The notes below the pieces were generated by a model that saw only the letters and a program-made list of their open reading frames with translations, made no database searches and was not told the DNA's origin. The translations under genes were made by a program, and so were the position numbers. A stretch of DNA of 64,000 nucleotides. It comes from Tetzosporium hominis (GTDB lineage Bacteria > Bacillota > Bacilli > Bacillales_A > Planococcaceae). Shown piece after piece: positions 17,981 to 26,657 of the stretch. Numbering within the stretch: position 1 is the stretch's first letter; every line of letters starts with the position of its first letter. The stretch lies in assembly GCF_002265435.1 (NCBI RefSeq), contig NZ_NOKQ01000134.1, forward strand, positions 310,001 through 374,000, read 5' to 3'.

Positions 17981-19720
17981 ATGTTGCAGCAGCTCGCTTG
18001 GAAAGTTGGAGGGCAACAAGGGGAAGGTATTGAAAGTACAGGAGAAATATTCTCAATGGCGATGAATCGCCTTGGTTATTATTTGTACGGATACCGCCAC
18101 TTTTCATCCCGAATCAAAGGTGGACATACGAATAACAAAATTACAGTTCGTCCTACAGAAGTGCGTACTATTGCGGACGACTTAGATATTCTGATTGCAT
18201 TTGATCAAGAAACGATTGATTTAAATTATAAAGAACTGACATCAAGTGGCATCATTTTAGCGGATGCTAAGTTCAGTCCCGAACAACCGGAAGATTCTTT
18301 AGCTCCTGTGATTGCCATTCCTTTTACGGAGATTGCTTCTGAATTAGGCACATCTCTTATGAAGAACATGGTAGCTATTGGAGCATCAGCAGCTTTACTG
18401 AAACTGGATGTTGCTGTATTTGAAGACGTTGTAAAAGAAATCTTCTCTAAAAAAGGTGAAGAAGTCGTAGCTAAAAACATGTTAGCCATCGAGCAGGGGT
18501 ATGCGAAGCTTGAAGAGATGGCACCTGAAAAATCAGGAGCTTACGTTTTACAACCAGCTGATGGAAAGCGTCGCCTTTATATGATTGGGAATGATGCAAT
18601 CGCATTAGGTGCTCTTGCAGCAGGCGTTCGTTTCATGGCTGCCTATCCAATCACACCAGCGTCTGAAATCATGGAATACCTGATCAAGAAATTACCGCTA
18701 TTCGGAGGCACGGTTATCCAAACAGAAGATGAAATTGCAGCAGCTACCATGGCCATTGGGTCAAACTATGGTGGTGTTCGTGCATTTACAGCTTCAGCAG
18801 GACCTGGATTGTCATTGATGATGGAAGCAATCGGATTATCCGGTATGACAGAGCAACCTCTAGTAGTAGTCGACACACAACGTGGAGGACCTTCAACAGG
18901 CCTTCCGACTAAACAAGAACAATCTGATTTAATGCAGATGATTTACGGAACTCATGGAGACATTCCAAAAGTGGTCATCGCACCAAGTACAGGAAAAGAA
19001 GCATTCTATGATACGATTCAAGCTTTCAATATAGCAGAAGAATTGCAGTGTCCGGTCATCTTGCTCTCGGATCTTCAACTTTCTTTAGGTAAACAAACGG
19101 TAGAGCCTTTTGATTACGATTCGATTCAAGTGACTCGTGGAAAGTTGCTTTCTGGAGACGCTGTTCCGGAAAATGAAGACAAGTCATATTTCAAACGTTA
19201 CGAAGTAACAGAAGATGGCGTTTCACCACGTGTATTGCCTGGGATGAAGAATGCCATTCACCACGTCACAGGTGTTGAACATGATGAGACAGGTAAGCCT
19301 TCTGAAGCAGCAGGGAACCGCAAACATCAGATGGACAAACGGATGCGTAAACTGCAAACGATTCAGTTCCAAGAACCTGTCTATAAAAATACACCATACG
19401 AACAACCAGATGTATTGCTGGTTGGTTTTAACTCAACTCGTGGAGTGTTAGAAGAACTTCAAGAATCATTAAATGGTCAAGGGATTACAACGAACCATGC
19501 ACATATTCGGTTAGTGCATCCATTCCCAGTAGAAGAGATGCAAGCTTTAGTAGATTCAGCTAAACAAGTATTGGTTGTAGAAAACAACGCAACAGGTCAA
19601 CTCGCTTCTATTGTGAAGATGAACGTAGGAGGCCACCAAAAGATTAAAAATGTATTACGTTATGACGGGACGCCATTCCTACCTCGTCAATTGGAGAACC
19701 AAGTGAAGGAGATGCTCTAA
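17981..19720 (+). CDS. korA: 2-oxoacid:acceptor oxidoreductase, fused gamma-alpha subunit
   Basis: 579-residue subunit of a thiamine-diphosphate 2-oxoacid oxidoreductase, probably acting on 2-oxoglutarate or a related acid with ferredoxin as acceptor. Residues ~1-180 are the gamma domain (GGQQGEGIESTGEIF), then the alpha domain with YPITPASEIMEYL (~residue 223) and a C-terminal transketolase-like segment. ATG 17981 follows AAGGAGAG. It abuts korB. No delta-type ferredoxin subunit is nearby, which is usual for two-subunit KorAB enzymes. Substrate specificity cannot be fixed from the sequence. Confidence 0.9.
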   Translation: MLQQLAWKVGGQQGEGIESTGEIFSMAMNRLGYYLYGYRHFSSRIKGGHTNNKITVRPTEVRTIADDLDILIAFDQETIDLNYKELTSSGIILADAKFSPEQPEDSLAPVIAIPFTEIASELGTSLMKNMVAIGASAALLKLDVAVFEDVVKEIFSKKGEEVVAKNMLAIEQGYAKLEEMAPEKSGAYVLQPADGKRRLYMIGNDAIALGALAAGVRFMAAYPITPASEIMEYLIKKLPLFGGTVIQTEDEIAAATMAIGSNYGGVRAFTASAGPGLSLMMEAIGLSGMTEQPLVVVDTQRGGPSTGLPTKQEQSDLMQMIYGTHGDIPKVVIAPSTGKEAFYDTIQAFNIAEELQCPVILLSDLQLSLGKQTVEPFDYDSIQVTRGKLLSGDAVPENEDKSYFKRYEVTEDGVSPRVLPGMKNAIHHVTGVEHDETGKPSEAAGNRKHQMDKRMRKLQTIQFQEPVYKNTPYEQPDVLLVGFNSTRGVLEELQESLNGQGITTNHAHIRLVHPFPVEEMQALVDSAKQVLVVENNATGQLASIVKMNVGGHQKIKNVLRYDGTPFLPRQLENQVKEML

Positions 19721-20587
19721 ATGGCTACATTTAAAGATTTTCGGAATAATGTGAAACCGAACTGGTGCCCAGGTTGTGGCGATTTCTCTGTTCAGGCTGC
19801 CATTCAGCGTGCAGCTGCTAACGTCGGTATTGAACCGCATGAACTAGCAGTCGTTTCCGGAATTGGATGTTCTGGTCGGATTTCAGGATACATCAATTCT
19901 TACGGCTTCCACGGAATTCACGGACGCGCATTACCTATTGCACAAGGATTAAAAATGGCCAACCGTGATCTTCATGTTATCGCTTCTGGTGGTGACGGCG
20001 ATGGGTTTGCTATTGGGATGGGGCACACGATTCATTCCATTCGTCGAAACATCGATGTGACGTATGTGGTCATGGATAATCAGATTTATGGTCTGACAAA
20101 AGGTCAAACGTCTCCACGTTCAGCAGCAGGTTTTAAAACAAAATCAACTCCAGGCGGAGCAATCGAACCGTCGTTAAAACCTATGGAGATGGCTTTATCA
20201 GCTGGTGCTACGTTCGTTGCTCAAGGCTTCTCTTCAGATATCAAGGAATTGACAGCGATTATCGAAGCGGGTATTCAACATAAAGGATTCTCGTTCATCA
20301 ATGTATTCAGTCCTTGTGTGACTTACAACAAGATCAACACATACGATTGGTTTAAAGAAAACCTAGTCAAGCTTTCTGAGCGAGAAGACTATGATTCAAC
20401 AAACCGTGAACAGGCGATGCAAGTCGTGATGGAAACTGAAGGACTTGTTACAGGCATCATTTATCAAGACAAAGAAACAGCTTCTTATCAACATCAGTTA
20501 AACAATTATGCAACGACCCCTCTTGTAGAAGAGAACTTGACGATGTCTCGTGAGCAATTCGAAGCGTTACAAGCTGAATTTCTATAA
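19721..20587 (+). CDS. korB: 2-oxoacid:acceptor oxidoreductase, beta subunit
   Basis: 288-residue beta subunit that binds thiamine diphosphate and the iron-sulfur cluster. WCPGCGDF (residues ~15-22) and GIGCSGR supply Cys ligands; the ThDP/Mg motif is GGDGDGFAIGMGH...VVMDNQIYG. It starts one base after the korA stop, so the two chains are made together. Placed before miaB and ricA, both iron-sulfur proteins; this could be coincidence of conserved order in Bacillales. Confidence 0.92.
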   Translation: MATFKDFRNNVKPNWCPGCGDFSVQAAIQRAAANVGIEPHELAVVSGIGCSGRISGYINSYGFHGIHGRALPIAQGLKMANRDLHVIASGGDGDGFAIGMGHTIHSIRRNIDVTYVVMDNQIYGLTKGQTSPRSAAGFKTKSTPGGAIEPSLKPMEMALSAGATFVAQGFSSDIKELTAIIEAGIQHKGFSFINVFSPCVTYNKINTYDWFKENLVKLSEREDYDSTNREQAMQVVMETEGLVTGIIYQDKETASYQHQLNNYATTPLVEENLTMSREQFEALQAEFL

Positions 20588-20594
20588 CATCACA

Positions 20595-20622
20595 GGCCGC
20601 TCCTAACGAGCGGTCTTTTTTT
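20595..20622 (+). terminator. Terminator after korB
   Basis: GGCCGCTC/GAGCGGTC stem with a CTAAC loop, then seven T. Confidence 0.9.
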
Positions 20623-20671
20623 AACTCCGCACAAACCTGTGAACAAAGTAGGCACCCCTATTCTTTTTCGG

Positions 20672-20677
20672 TATAAT
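20672..20677 (+). promoter_or_regulatory. -10 element (TATAAT) before miaB
   Basis: Consensus -10 at 20672-20677. The -35 region 17 bp upstream reads TAGGCA, which is weak. It lies 38 bp before the miaB start. Confidence 0.6.
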
Positions 20678-20715
20678 GAGAGGATGAAACTGTTTAGAAA
20701 GGAGAGGCCGTATCC

Positions 20716-22254
20716 ATGAACGAAGAATCACGGTTACATAGCTCTCAAATTAACCCATCAGCTAAACCTGAAAAGGATTATAGTCAGTATTTCCAAACGG
20801 TTTACCAACCTCCTTCTTTGAAAGATGCAAAGAAAAGGGGCAAGGAATCGATTTCATATCACACAGACTTCGCCATTGACGAACAATTCAAAGGTATGGG
20901 GCAAAACCGCAAGTTTTACATTCGTACTTACGGTTGTCAAATGAACGAACACGATACGGAAGTAATGGCTGGAATATTCTTGAGTCTAGGCTATGAGCCT
21001 ACGGATAATGTAGAAGAAGCGAATGTGTTGCTGCTAAACACATGTGCCATTCGTGAAAATGCTGAAAATAAAGTGTTCGGTGAACTGGGGCATTTCAAAA
21101 AGTTGAAACGTCAAAATCCAGATATTTTAATCGGGGTTTGCGGCTGTATGTCTCAAGAAGAAGCTGTGGTGAAGAAAATCTTAAAGACATATGATCAAGT
21201 AGATATGATCTTTGGAACGCATAATATTCACCGCCTGCCACACATTTTAAATGAAGCGTATCTTTCTAAAGAGATGGTCATCGAAGTATGGTCTAAAGAG
21301 GGAGATGTGATTGAGAATCTTCCACGGAACCGTAAAGGTCAGATCAAGGCTTGGGTCAATATCATGTACGGTTGTGACAAGTTTTGCACATATTGTATCG
21401 TTCCGTACACACGCGGTAAGGAACGCAGCAGACGACCAGAAGATATTATCCAAGAAGTTCGAGAGCTTGCGGCAGCAGGGTATCAGGAAATCACTTTGCT
21501 TGGTCAGAATGTTAATGCTTATGGCAAAGATTTTGAAGATCTCGAGTATCGCTTTGGTGACTTAATGAATGATCTTCATAAGATTGACATCCCGCGCATT
21601 CGATTTACAACGAGTCACCCTCGTGATTTTGATGATCATTTGATTGATGTGCTCGCAAAAGGTGGCAACCTTGTGGAACATATCCATTTGCCTGTTCAAT
21701 CTGGTTCATCAGACATTTTGAAAATCATGGCGCGCAAATACACACGCGAGCAGTATTTGGATCTGGTACGTCGAATGAGAGAACGTATTCCAAACCTATC
21801 ATTATCTACCGATATCATTGTAGGTTTCCCTAATGAAACAGAAGAACAGTTTGAAGAAACACTTTCTCTTTATAAAGAAGTAGGCTTCGAACTGGCATAC
21901 ACATATATCTACTCACCACGAGAAGGAACCCCTGCAGCGAAGATGATAGATAATGTGCCAATGGAAGTGAAGAAAGAACGCCTTCAGCGCTTGAATGCAG
22001 TTGTCAATGAATTGTCTGCGCAAGCCATGCTGAAACATCAAGGTGAGATTGTAGAAGTTTTGGTTGAAGGTGAGAGTAAAAAAAATCCGGATGTTCTAGC
22101 TGGATATACTCGAAAAAGTAAGTTAGTCAACTTCACCGGTCCAAAAGAGTTGATTGGAAAACTAGTCCTTGTTAAAATTACAGATGCTAAAACGTGGTCG
22201 CTAAATGGTGAATTCGTTGAACTGGCAAAAACAGAAAAGGTGGAACTCGTATGA
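20716..22254 (+). CDS. miaB: tRNA ms2i6A37 methylthiotransferase
   Basis: 512-residue radical-SAM enzyme that adds the methylthio group to i6A37 of tRNAs, acting after MiaA (also in this window). An N-terminal extension of ~65 residues normal for Bacilli, the UPF0004 domain with three cluster Cys (YGCQMN, LLNTCAI, VCGCM), the radical-SAM CDKFCTYC motif, and a C-terminal TRAM domain. Strong AAAGGAGAGG ribosome site. It overlaps ricA by 4 bp (ATGA). Confidence 0.97.
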   Translation: MNEESRLHSSQINPSAKPEKDYSQYFQTVYQPPSLKDAKKRGKESISYHTDFAIDEQFKGMGQNRKFYIRTYGCQMNEHDTEVMAGIFLSLGYEPTDNVEEANVLLLNTCAIRENAENKVFGELGHFKKLKRQNPDILIGVCGCMSQEEAVVKKILKTYDQVDMIFGTHNIHRLPHILNEAYLSKEMVIEVWSKEGDVIENLPRNRKGQIKAWVNIMYGCDKFCTYCIVPYTRGKERSRRPEDIIQEVRELAAAGYQEITLLGQNVNAYGKDFEDLEYRFGDLMNDLHKIDIPRIRFTTSHPRDFDDHLIDVLAKGGNLVEHIHLPVQSGSSDILKIMARKYTREQYLDLVRRMRERIPNLSLSTDIIVGFPNETEEQFEETLSLYKEVGFELAYTYIYSPREGTPAAKMIDNVPMEVKKERLQRLNAVVNELSAQAMLKHQGEIVEVLVEGESKKNPDVLAGYTRKSKLVNFTGPKELIGKLVLVKITDAKTWSLNGEFVELAKTEKVELV

Positions 22255-22682
22255 GTCAATATACAAAACAACAGATCATTGAAAAAGCACATGAGATTGC
22301 TTCTATGATTGCGCAAACAGAAGAAGTTGAATTCTTCAAACGTGCAGAAGCGCAGATCAATGCCAATCAAAAAGTTAAAGAGAAGATTGCAAGCTTGAAG
22401 AGTCTTCAAAAACAAGCTGTAAACTTCCAGCACTTAGGGAAAGAAAAAGCATTGAAACTGGTTGAGTCAAAGATTGCTGCTATTGAAGCGGAAATCGATG
22501 AACTTCCAATCGTTCAAGAGTTTAAACAATCTCAAGGAGATGTTAACAACCTCCTTCAATTGGTAGCTCACTCTATTTCTAATAAAGTAACGAATGAAAT
22601 CATTGAATCTACAGGCGGCGACTTGCTTCGTGGAGAAACGGGTTCAGCCGTTAAAAATGCTAAACCTGGAAGCTGTTCTTAA
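22251..22682 (+). CDS. ricA: RicA (YmcA), RicAFT complex subunit
   Basis: 143-residue helical YheA/YmcA-family protein. In B. subtilis RicA, RicF and RicT form an Fe-S complex that works with RNase Y in mRNA maturation and affects competence, biofilm and sporulation. The C-terminal GSCS provides a conserved Cys. Coupled to miaB by a 4-bp overlap. Its functional partner rny lies 4 kb upstream. A strong terminator follows; the cotE gene that normally comes next is absent. Confidence 0.92.
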   Translation: MSQYTKQQIIEKAHEIASMIAQTEEVEFFKRAEAQINANQKVKEKIASLKSLQKQAVNFQHLGKEKALKLVESKIAAIEAEIDELPIVQEFKQSQGDVNNLLQLVAHSISNKVTNEIIESTGGDLLRGETGSAVKNAKPGSCS

Positions 22683-22689
22683 TAGCTTA

Positions 22690-22730
22690 GGTAGTGTGTC
22701 TTAGTTAGTTCGACACACTGCCTTTTTTTT
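22690..22730 (+). terminator. Terminator after ricA
   Basis: 11-bp stem GGTAGTGTGTC/GACACACTGCC (one G-U), 11-nt loop, eight T. Confidence 0.9.
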
Positions 22731-22740
22731 ATGGTAAAAT
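22712..22740 (+). promoter_or_regulatory. Possible promoter of the TRAP operon inside the ricA terminator
   Basis: GACACA (22712-22717), 17 bp, TAAAAT (22735-22740). The -35 lies in the 3' arm of the terminator hairpin. Moderate match. Confidence 0.4.
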
Positions 22741-22783
22741 GAAAGCGGGTCCAAAACCTATTCGAGAAAAGGGAGGAAACAAG

Positions 22784-23758
22784 ATGAACAAAAAGTTGAA
22801 GTTTCTAGGAACTACTTTCGCAGCTTCAGCATTATTGCTGGCAGCTTGTGGAGGCGGAGAAGGCGGAGGAGAATCTTCTGGAGAAACATCTAAAGAAGAT
22901 TACGATTTTCTTAGCATCGTAACCGGCGGAACACAGGGTACATACTATCCGCTTGGTGGTACGTTTGCAAACTTGATTACAGATGAAACTGGAATCAAAA
23001 CTACAGCAGAATCTTCTCAAGCATCGGCAGCGAACATGACGGCTTTAAAAGACGGCAATGCTGAAATCGCTTTCGTACAGACAGACGTGGCTTTCTATGC
23101 AACAGAAGGAACTTTCATGTTTGAAGACGGAGCAATTGAAAACATCGCAGCTATCGGGGCACTTTATCCTGAGACAATCCAAATTGTTACTCTAGCTGAC
23201 AAAGGAATTGCTTCTGTAGAAGATTTAAAAGGTAAAAAAGTTTCAGTTGGAGCACCAGGTTCAGGTACTTATGCAAATGCTGAGCAAATCCTTGAGATCC
23301 ACGGAATGACAATGGATGATATCGATGCTCAAGCGTTAGACTTCGGTGAATCTCAAGAGAGCTTACAATCAGGTCAAATTGATGCAGCATTCATTACTTC
23401 TGGAACACCTACGGCAGCTGTAGAAGCATTAAATGCAGTTGCTGAAGTAAATATCGTTCCAGTAGCACCTGAAAAAGCAGCTGAATTGATTGAAAAATAT
23501 CCATATTATGCTGAAGATAAAGTACCAAGCGGGACTTATGGTTTAACTGAAGACGTGCCAACTGTATCTGTACTTGCTATGTTAGCTGTAACAAAAGATC
23601 TTCCAGAAGATCTTGTTTACGAAATTACAAAAGCTATTTATGACAACACAGACCAAATCACACACGCGAAAGGCGAATACATCAAAGCGGAAACGGCTCT
23701 TGACGGAATCGGCATCGATGTTCACCCTGGAGCTCAGCGTTACTTCGACGAGAAATAA
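22784..23758 (+). CDS. TAXI-family TRAP transporter solute receptor (lipoprotein)
   Basis: 324-residue substrate receptor of a tripartite TRAP transporter. The signal peptide ends in lipobox LLAAC, followed by a Gly/Glu/Ser linker. The TAXI domain is marked by IVTGGTQGTYYPLGGTFANL and the repeated VSVGAPGSGT segment. ATG 22784 follows GGGAGGAAA; an upstream in-frame ATG would add 15 residues before the signal peptide and was rejected. The ligand is unknown; characterised TAXI systems take dicarboxylates, glutamate or similar acids. Followed by a terminator, then DUF1850 and the fused permease. Confidence 0.92.
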   Translation: MNKKLKFLGTTFAASALLLAACGGGEGGGESSGETSKEDYDFLSIVTGGTQGTYYPLGGTFANLITDETGIKTTAESSQASAANMTALKDGNAEIAFVQTDVAFYATEGTFMFEDGAIENIAAIGALYPETIQIVTLADKGIASVEDLKGKKVSVGAPGSGTYANAEQILEIHGMTMDDIDAQALDFGESQESLQSGQIDAAFITSGTPTAAVEALNAVAEVNIVPVAPEKAAELIEKYPYYAEDKVPSGTYGLTEDVPTVSVLAMLAVTKDLPEDLVYEITKAIYDNTDQITHAKGEYIKAETALDGIGIDVHPGAQRYFDEK

Positions 23759-23763
23759 GTGAT

Positions 23764-23792
23764 AAAAGCAATGGTCTCGACCATTGCTTTTT
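23764..23792 (+). terminator. Terminator after the TAXI receptor gene
   Basis: AAGCAATGGTC/GACCATTGCTT (23766-23776 with 23779-23789), then T. As in the nup operon, the terminator lies between receptor and permease genes. Confidence 0.85.
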
Positions 23793-23811
23793 CCATCTCT
23801 TGAGACTAGGC

Positions 23812-23854
23812 CATAAGCCGAAACTCGAAAACTAGTTTTGGATTTGGGCTTATG
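23812..23854. repeat. Imperfect inverted repeat between TAXI receptor and DUF1850 gene
   Basis: CATAAGCC (23812-23819) pairs with GGCTTATG (23847-23854), and the centre is the palindrome AAAACTAGTTTT (23828-23839). The whole 43 bp can fold with a few mismatches. No T tract follows. It is a second stem-loop directly after a terminator and before the next gene's ribosome site, as at 3053-3084. Confidence 0.5.
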
Positions 23855-23875
23855 TCCCTAAAGGTAGGGAATAGC

Positions 23876-24409
23876 ATGAAGACGGGCATTTATCTGCTTC
23901 CTATTAGTATCTTGTTCCTTCTTTTGGCGTTTGTTCCTTATCAACGCGTTATTGAATTGGAGCAATCTCGGCCAACAAAAGGAAGCACGTATTATATCCC
24001 TTTAATTTCTGAAGAAGAATTTTCTGTAACATTTACTCATTCTATTCATCTTTCAGATGTTACAGAGATATACAAAGTAACAGATTCTGAACAGATCCAG
24101 TTCTACCAAATGATTTATGAAGACTTAGCGATTGGGATGCCAGGAGCAGCAGAAGAAAACCAAACATTTGAACAAATCGATGGGAAATGGGTCTTGACTA
24201 CATTCGATTCATACACAGATTTTTTTACATTGTATAATTCATCCATTCACAAAAAACTTGAAGTAGGATACGATAATACAATCTTCGATTTGAAGAAGGA
24301 ATTGCCAACAGGCCGTTCGTTTCGAGTACAAATTGATACGTACTCTTGGATTGATAGTTTGAAAGGAGAAAAGATGGATGGAAGAAAACAAACAGAAACC
24401 AGAAATTGA
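23876..24409 (+). CDS. DUF1850 membrane-anchored protein of the TRAP operon
   Basis: 177-residue protein with one N-terminal hydrophobic segment (YLLPISILFLLLAFVP) and an outer domain with the family motif EEFSVTFTHSIHLSDVTEIY. DUF1850 genes regularly sit between TAXI receptors and fused TRAP permeases; an accessory role in transport is an inference. ATG 23876 follows GGTAGGGA. Its 3' end overlaps the permease gene by 32 bp in another frame. Confidence 0.85.
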   Translation: MKTGIYLLPISILFLLLAFVPYQRVIELEQSRPTKGSTYYIPLISEEEFSVTFTHSIHLSDVTEIYKVTDSEQIQFYQMIYEDLAIGMPGAAEENQTFEQIDGKWVLTTFDSYTDFFTLYNSSIHKKLEVGYDNTIFDLKKELPTGRSFRVQIDTYSWIDSLKGEKMDGRKQTETRN

Positions 24410-26390
24410 ATCAACAGAACAACTTTCTGAAGAACAACAAAAAGCCATTTTATCAAAGTATGATCCGGAATCAAATACTCGTAACCATCAAGGCGTCATG
24501 CGCAAAGTAGTGTATTTCGGTTTGTTAGCGTTTACGTTATTCCAATTATACACAGCGATTAATGGACAATTCACAGCATACATCCAGCGTTCCATTCACC
24601 TTGGATTTGCGCTCTCTTTAATCTTCTTGCTCTTCCCAGCTCGAAGAATTTGGGTACATAAACCCTCGATACCTTGGTATGATTACATTTTTGCATTGTT
24701 ATCAATTGGGGTAGGACTTTACTGGCCAATTTTCTACGATGAGATTGTCTTTAGAGCAGGTAGCCTTTCTACTGTTGACTTAATTGTAGGTGCATTGGCT
24801 ATTGTTTTAACACTTGAAGCTGCACGACGTGCTGTTGGATTACCAATCACGATCATTGCTGCTGTCTTCCTCGTGTATGCATACTATGGTCGTTATTTCC
24901 CAGGGTTCTTAGCTCACCGTGGTCAAGATATCGATACGATTGTTCAAGTTATGTTCTTTACAACAGATGGTATCTTAGGAACTCCTATTAGTGTATCTGC
25001 AACCTTTATCTTCGTGTTCTTACTTTTCGGAGCATTCTTGGTGAAGACCGGAGTTGGACAGTATTTTAATGATTTGGCCGTTACAATTGCAGGTCGTCTA
25101 ACTGGGGGACCAGCAAAAGTAGCTATTTTCTCCAGTGCGTTACAAGGGACGATTTCAGGTTCATCTGTAGCAAATGTAGTAACATCTGGTTCGTATACGA
25201 TTCCTATGATGAAAAAACTAGGGTACCGCAAAGAATTCGCTGGTGGTGTAGAAGCCGCGGCTTCTACAGGCGGACAAATCATGCCACCGATCATGGGTGC
25301 TGCAGCATTCCTAATGGTTGAATTTATTGGCGGTGTCTCTTACTGGGAAATTGCACAAGCCGCAGCTATTCCAGCTGTTCTTTACTTCTCAGGAATTTGG
25401 ATCATGACGCACTTTGAAGCAAAACGGGTTGGACTTAAAGGGCTCCCGCCTGAAGAAATGCCAGACCGAAAAGAAGTGTTGAAAAAGATTTACTTATTAG
25501 TGCCGATCTTAGCCATCATCGTAATGCTTTTCGTTGGGATTCCAACAATGCAAGCAGCTCTTTGGGGTATTGTACTTGCAGTAGTATTAAGTGCTTTAAA
25601 CAAAGAAACTCGTATGAGTTTTAGAGATATTGTCGATGCTTTGGTTGACGGGGCGCGCACAGCGCTTGCTGTAGCTGCTGCAACTGCAGCAGCAGGTATG
25701 ATTGTAGGGGTAGTTGTGAAAACCGGTCTAGGACTAGGTCTTGCAAATGGTTTGATCGATGCTGCTGGAGGAAGTGTACTTCTTACTTTAGTATTTACTA
25801 TGTTTGCTTCTCTTGTTCTTGGTATGGGATCACCTACTACAGCGAACTATGTCATCACGTCAACAATTGCAGCACCAGCAATCATCACGCTTCTTATGGT
25901 TGGTGAGCCGGCTGGAGCAGCTGTTCCATTGGCGATTGCATTATCTGCTCACTTCTTCGTATTCTACTTTGGAATTGTTGCAGACATCACACCTCCAGTA
26001 GCACTTGCTGCATTCGCAGCATCTGGCGTATCGGGTGGAGATCCAATTAAGACAGGTGTGACGGCAGCGAAGCTTGCTATCGCCGCTTTCATCATTCCGT
26101 ACATGATCGTATTCTCACCGGAACTGTTGATGATTGATACGACGCCTCTTGAAGTGGCGTGGGTACTATTTACAGCTATTTCGGGTATGATTGCTATCGG
26201 AGCAGGTATCATTGGTTTCTGGTACAGAAAAGTATTCTGGTATGAGCGTTTAATTGCGATTGCAACAGGACTCTTATTGATTTACCCAGAAGGCCTTTCT
26301 GATACTATCGGATTGGTGTTGTTCATTATTTTACTGGCGATTCAGTTCATGACAAAAGACAAGTTCGAACAAAAACCAGTACAAGCATAA
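24378..26390 (+). CDS. Fused TRAP transporter permease (4TM/12TM)
   Basis: 670-residue membrane protein in which the small (DctQ) and large (DctM) TRAP subunits are fused, as is typical for TAXI systems. A cytosolic Glu/Gln-rich N-terminus of ~45 residues, then ~18 hydrophobic segments. DctM signatures include the SGSSVANVVTSG segment and MPPIMGAAAFLM. ATG 24378 follows AAAGGAG; the ATG four bases earlier is in the DUF1850 frame. Driven by an ion gradient rather than ATP. It occupies the place of cotE between ricA and mutS. Confidence 0.93.
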   Translation: MEENKQKPEIESTEQLSEEQQKAILSKYDPESNTRNHQGVMRKVVYFGLLAFTLFQLYTAINGQFTAYIQRSIHLGFALSLIFLLFPARRIWVHKPSIPWYDYIFALLSIGVGLYWPIFYDEIVFRAGSLSTVDLIVGALAIVLTLEAARRAVGLPITIIAAVFLVYAYYGRYFPGFLAHRGQDIDTIVQVMFFTTDGILGTPISVSATFIFVFLLFGAFLVKTGVGQYFNDLAVTIAGRLTGGPAKVAIFSSALQGTISGSSVANVVTSGSYTIPMMKKLGYRKEFAGGVEAAASTGGQIMPPIMGAAAFLMVEFIGGVSYWEIAQAAAIPAVLYFSGIWIMTHFEAKRVGLKGLPPEEMPDRKEVLKKIYLLVPILAIIVMLFVGIPTMQAALWGIVLAVVLSALNKETRMSFRDIVDALVDGARTALAVAAATAAAGMIVGVVVKTGLGLGLANGLIDAAGGSVLLTLVFTMFASLVLGMGSPTTANYVITSTIAAPAIITLLMVGEPAGAAVPLAIALSAHFFVFYFGIVADITPPVALAAFAASGVSGGDPIKTGVTAAKLAIAAFIIPYMIVFSPELLMIDTTPLEVAWVLFTAISGMIAIGAGIIGFWYRKVFWYERLIAIATGLLLIYPEGLSDTIGLVLFIILLAIQFMTKDKFEQKPVQA

Positions 26391-26393
26391 TTC

Positions 26394-26427
26394 AAAACGT
26401 GTACCTCAATTGAGGTGCACGTTTTTT
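26394..26427 (+). terminator. Terminator of the TRAP operon
   Basis: AAAACGTG(T)ACCTC, loop AATT, GAGGT(G)CACGTTTTTT. Confidence 0.9.
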
Positions 26428-26462
26428 GCTTTCTTGCATATAGTGCTAGAGAGGAGGTATGT

Positions 26463-26567
26463 GTGGAAACTGTGCATTGTATGCATGTAGAAGTAATAGG
26501 TGAGACGTCCATTTGTGTGGAGACATTCCAACGACATGAGCCAGATGAAAGTTCTTCACCTTTTTAA
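26463..26567 (+). CDS. Unrecognised 34-residue small protein before mutS
   Basis: GTG 26463 is preceded by GAGAGGAGG with 5-nt spacing, an excellent ribosome site. The peptide starts METVHCMHVEVIGETSICV and ends ESSSPF; it is Cys/His/Glu-rich. It is bounded by the TRAP terminator upstream and its own terminator (26569-26593) downstream, and TATAGT at 26439-26444 could be a -10. The gene lies where cotE ends in Bacillus, but I recognise no CotE similarity. It may be a free-standing small protein gene, or a remnant. I do not know a function. Confidence 0.5.
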   Translation: METVHCMHVEVIGETSICVETFQRHEPDESSSPF

Positions 26568-26568
26568 T

Positions 26569-26593
26569 GGACCTAGCAATAGGTTCCTTTTTT
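26569..26593 (+). terminator. Terminator after the 34-codon ORF
   Basis: GGACCTA/TAGGTTCC with a GCAA tetraloop and one bulged T, then six T. The presence of a separate terminator supports an independent small transcript. Confidence 0.75.
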
Positions 26594-26610
26594 AATGACT
26601 CCTGAAAGTC

Positions 26611-26619
26611 TGCTATACT
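26611..26619 (+). promoter_or_regulatory. Extended -10 promoter of mutS
   Basis: TG-C-TATACT at 26611-26619 is an extended -10, which compensates for the lack of a clear -35. It lies 39 bp before the mutS ATG. Confidence 0.6.
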
Positions 26620-26657
26620 AACACTACATTGATAGAAATTAAAGGCGGTAATGAACG

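Noticed and set aside
22038-22433. 131-codon minus-strand frame over miaB/ricA
   Set aside because: Crosses two strongly supported genes on the other strand; phenylalanine- and serine-rich shadow.
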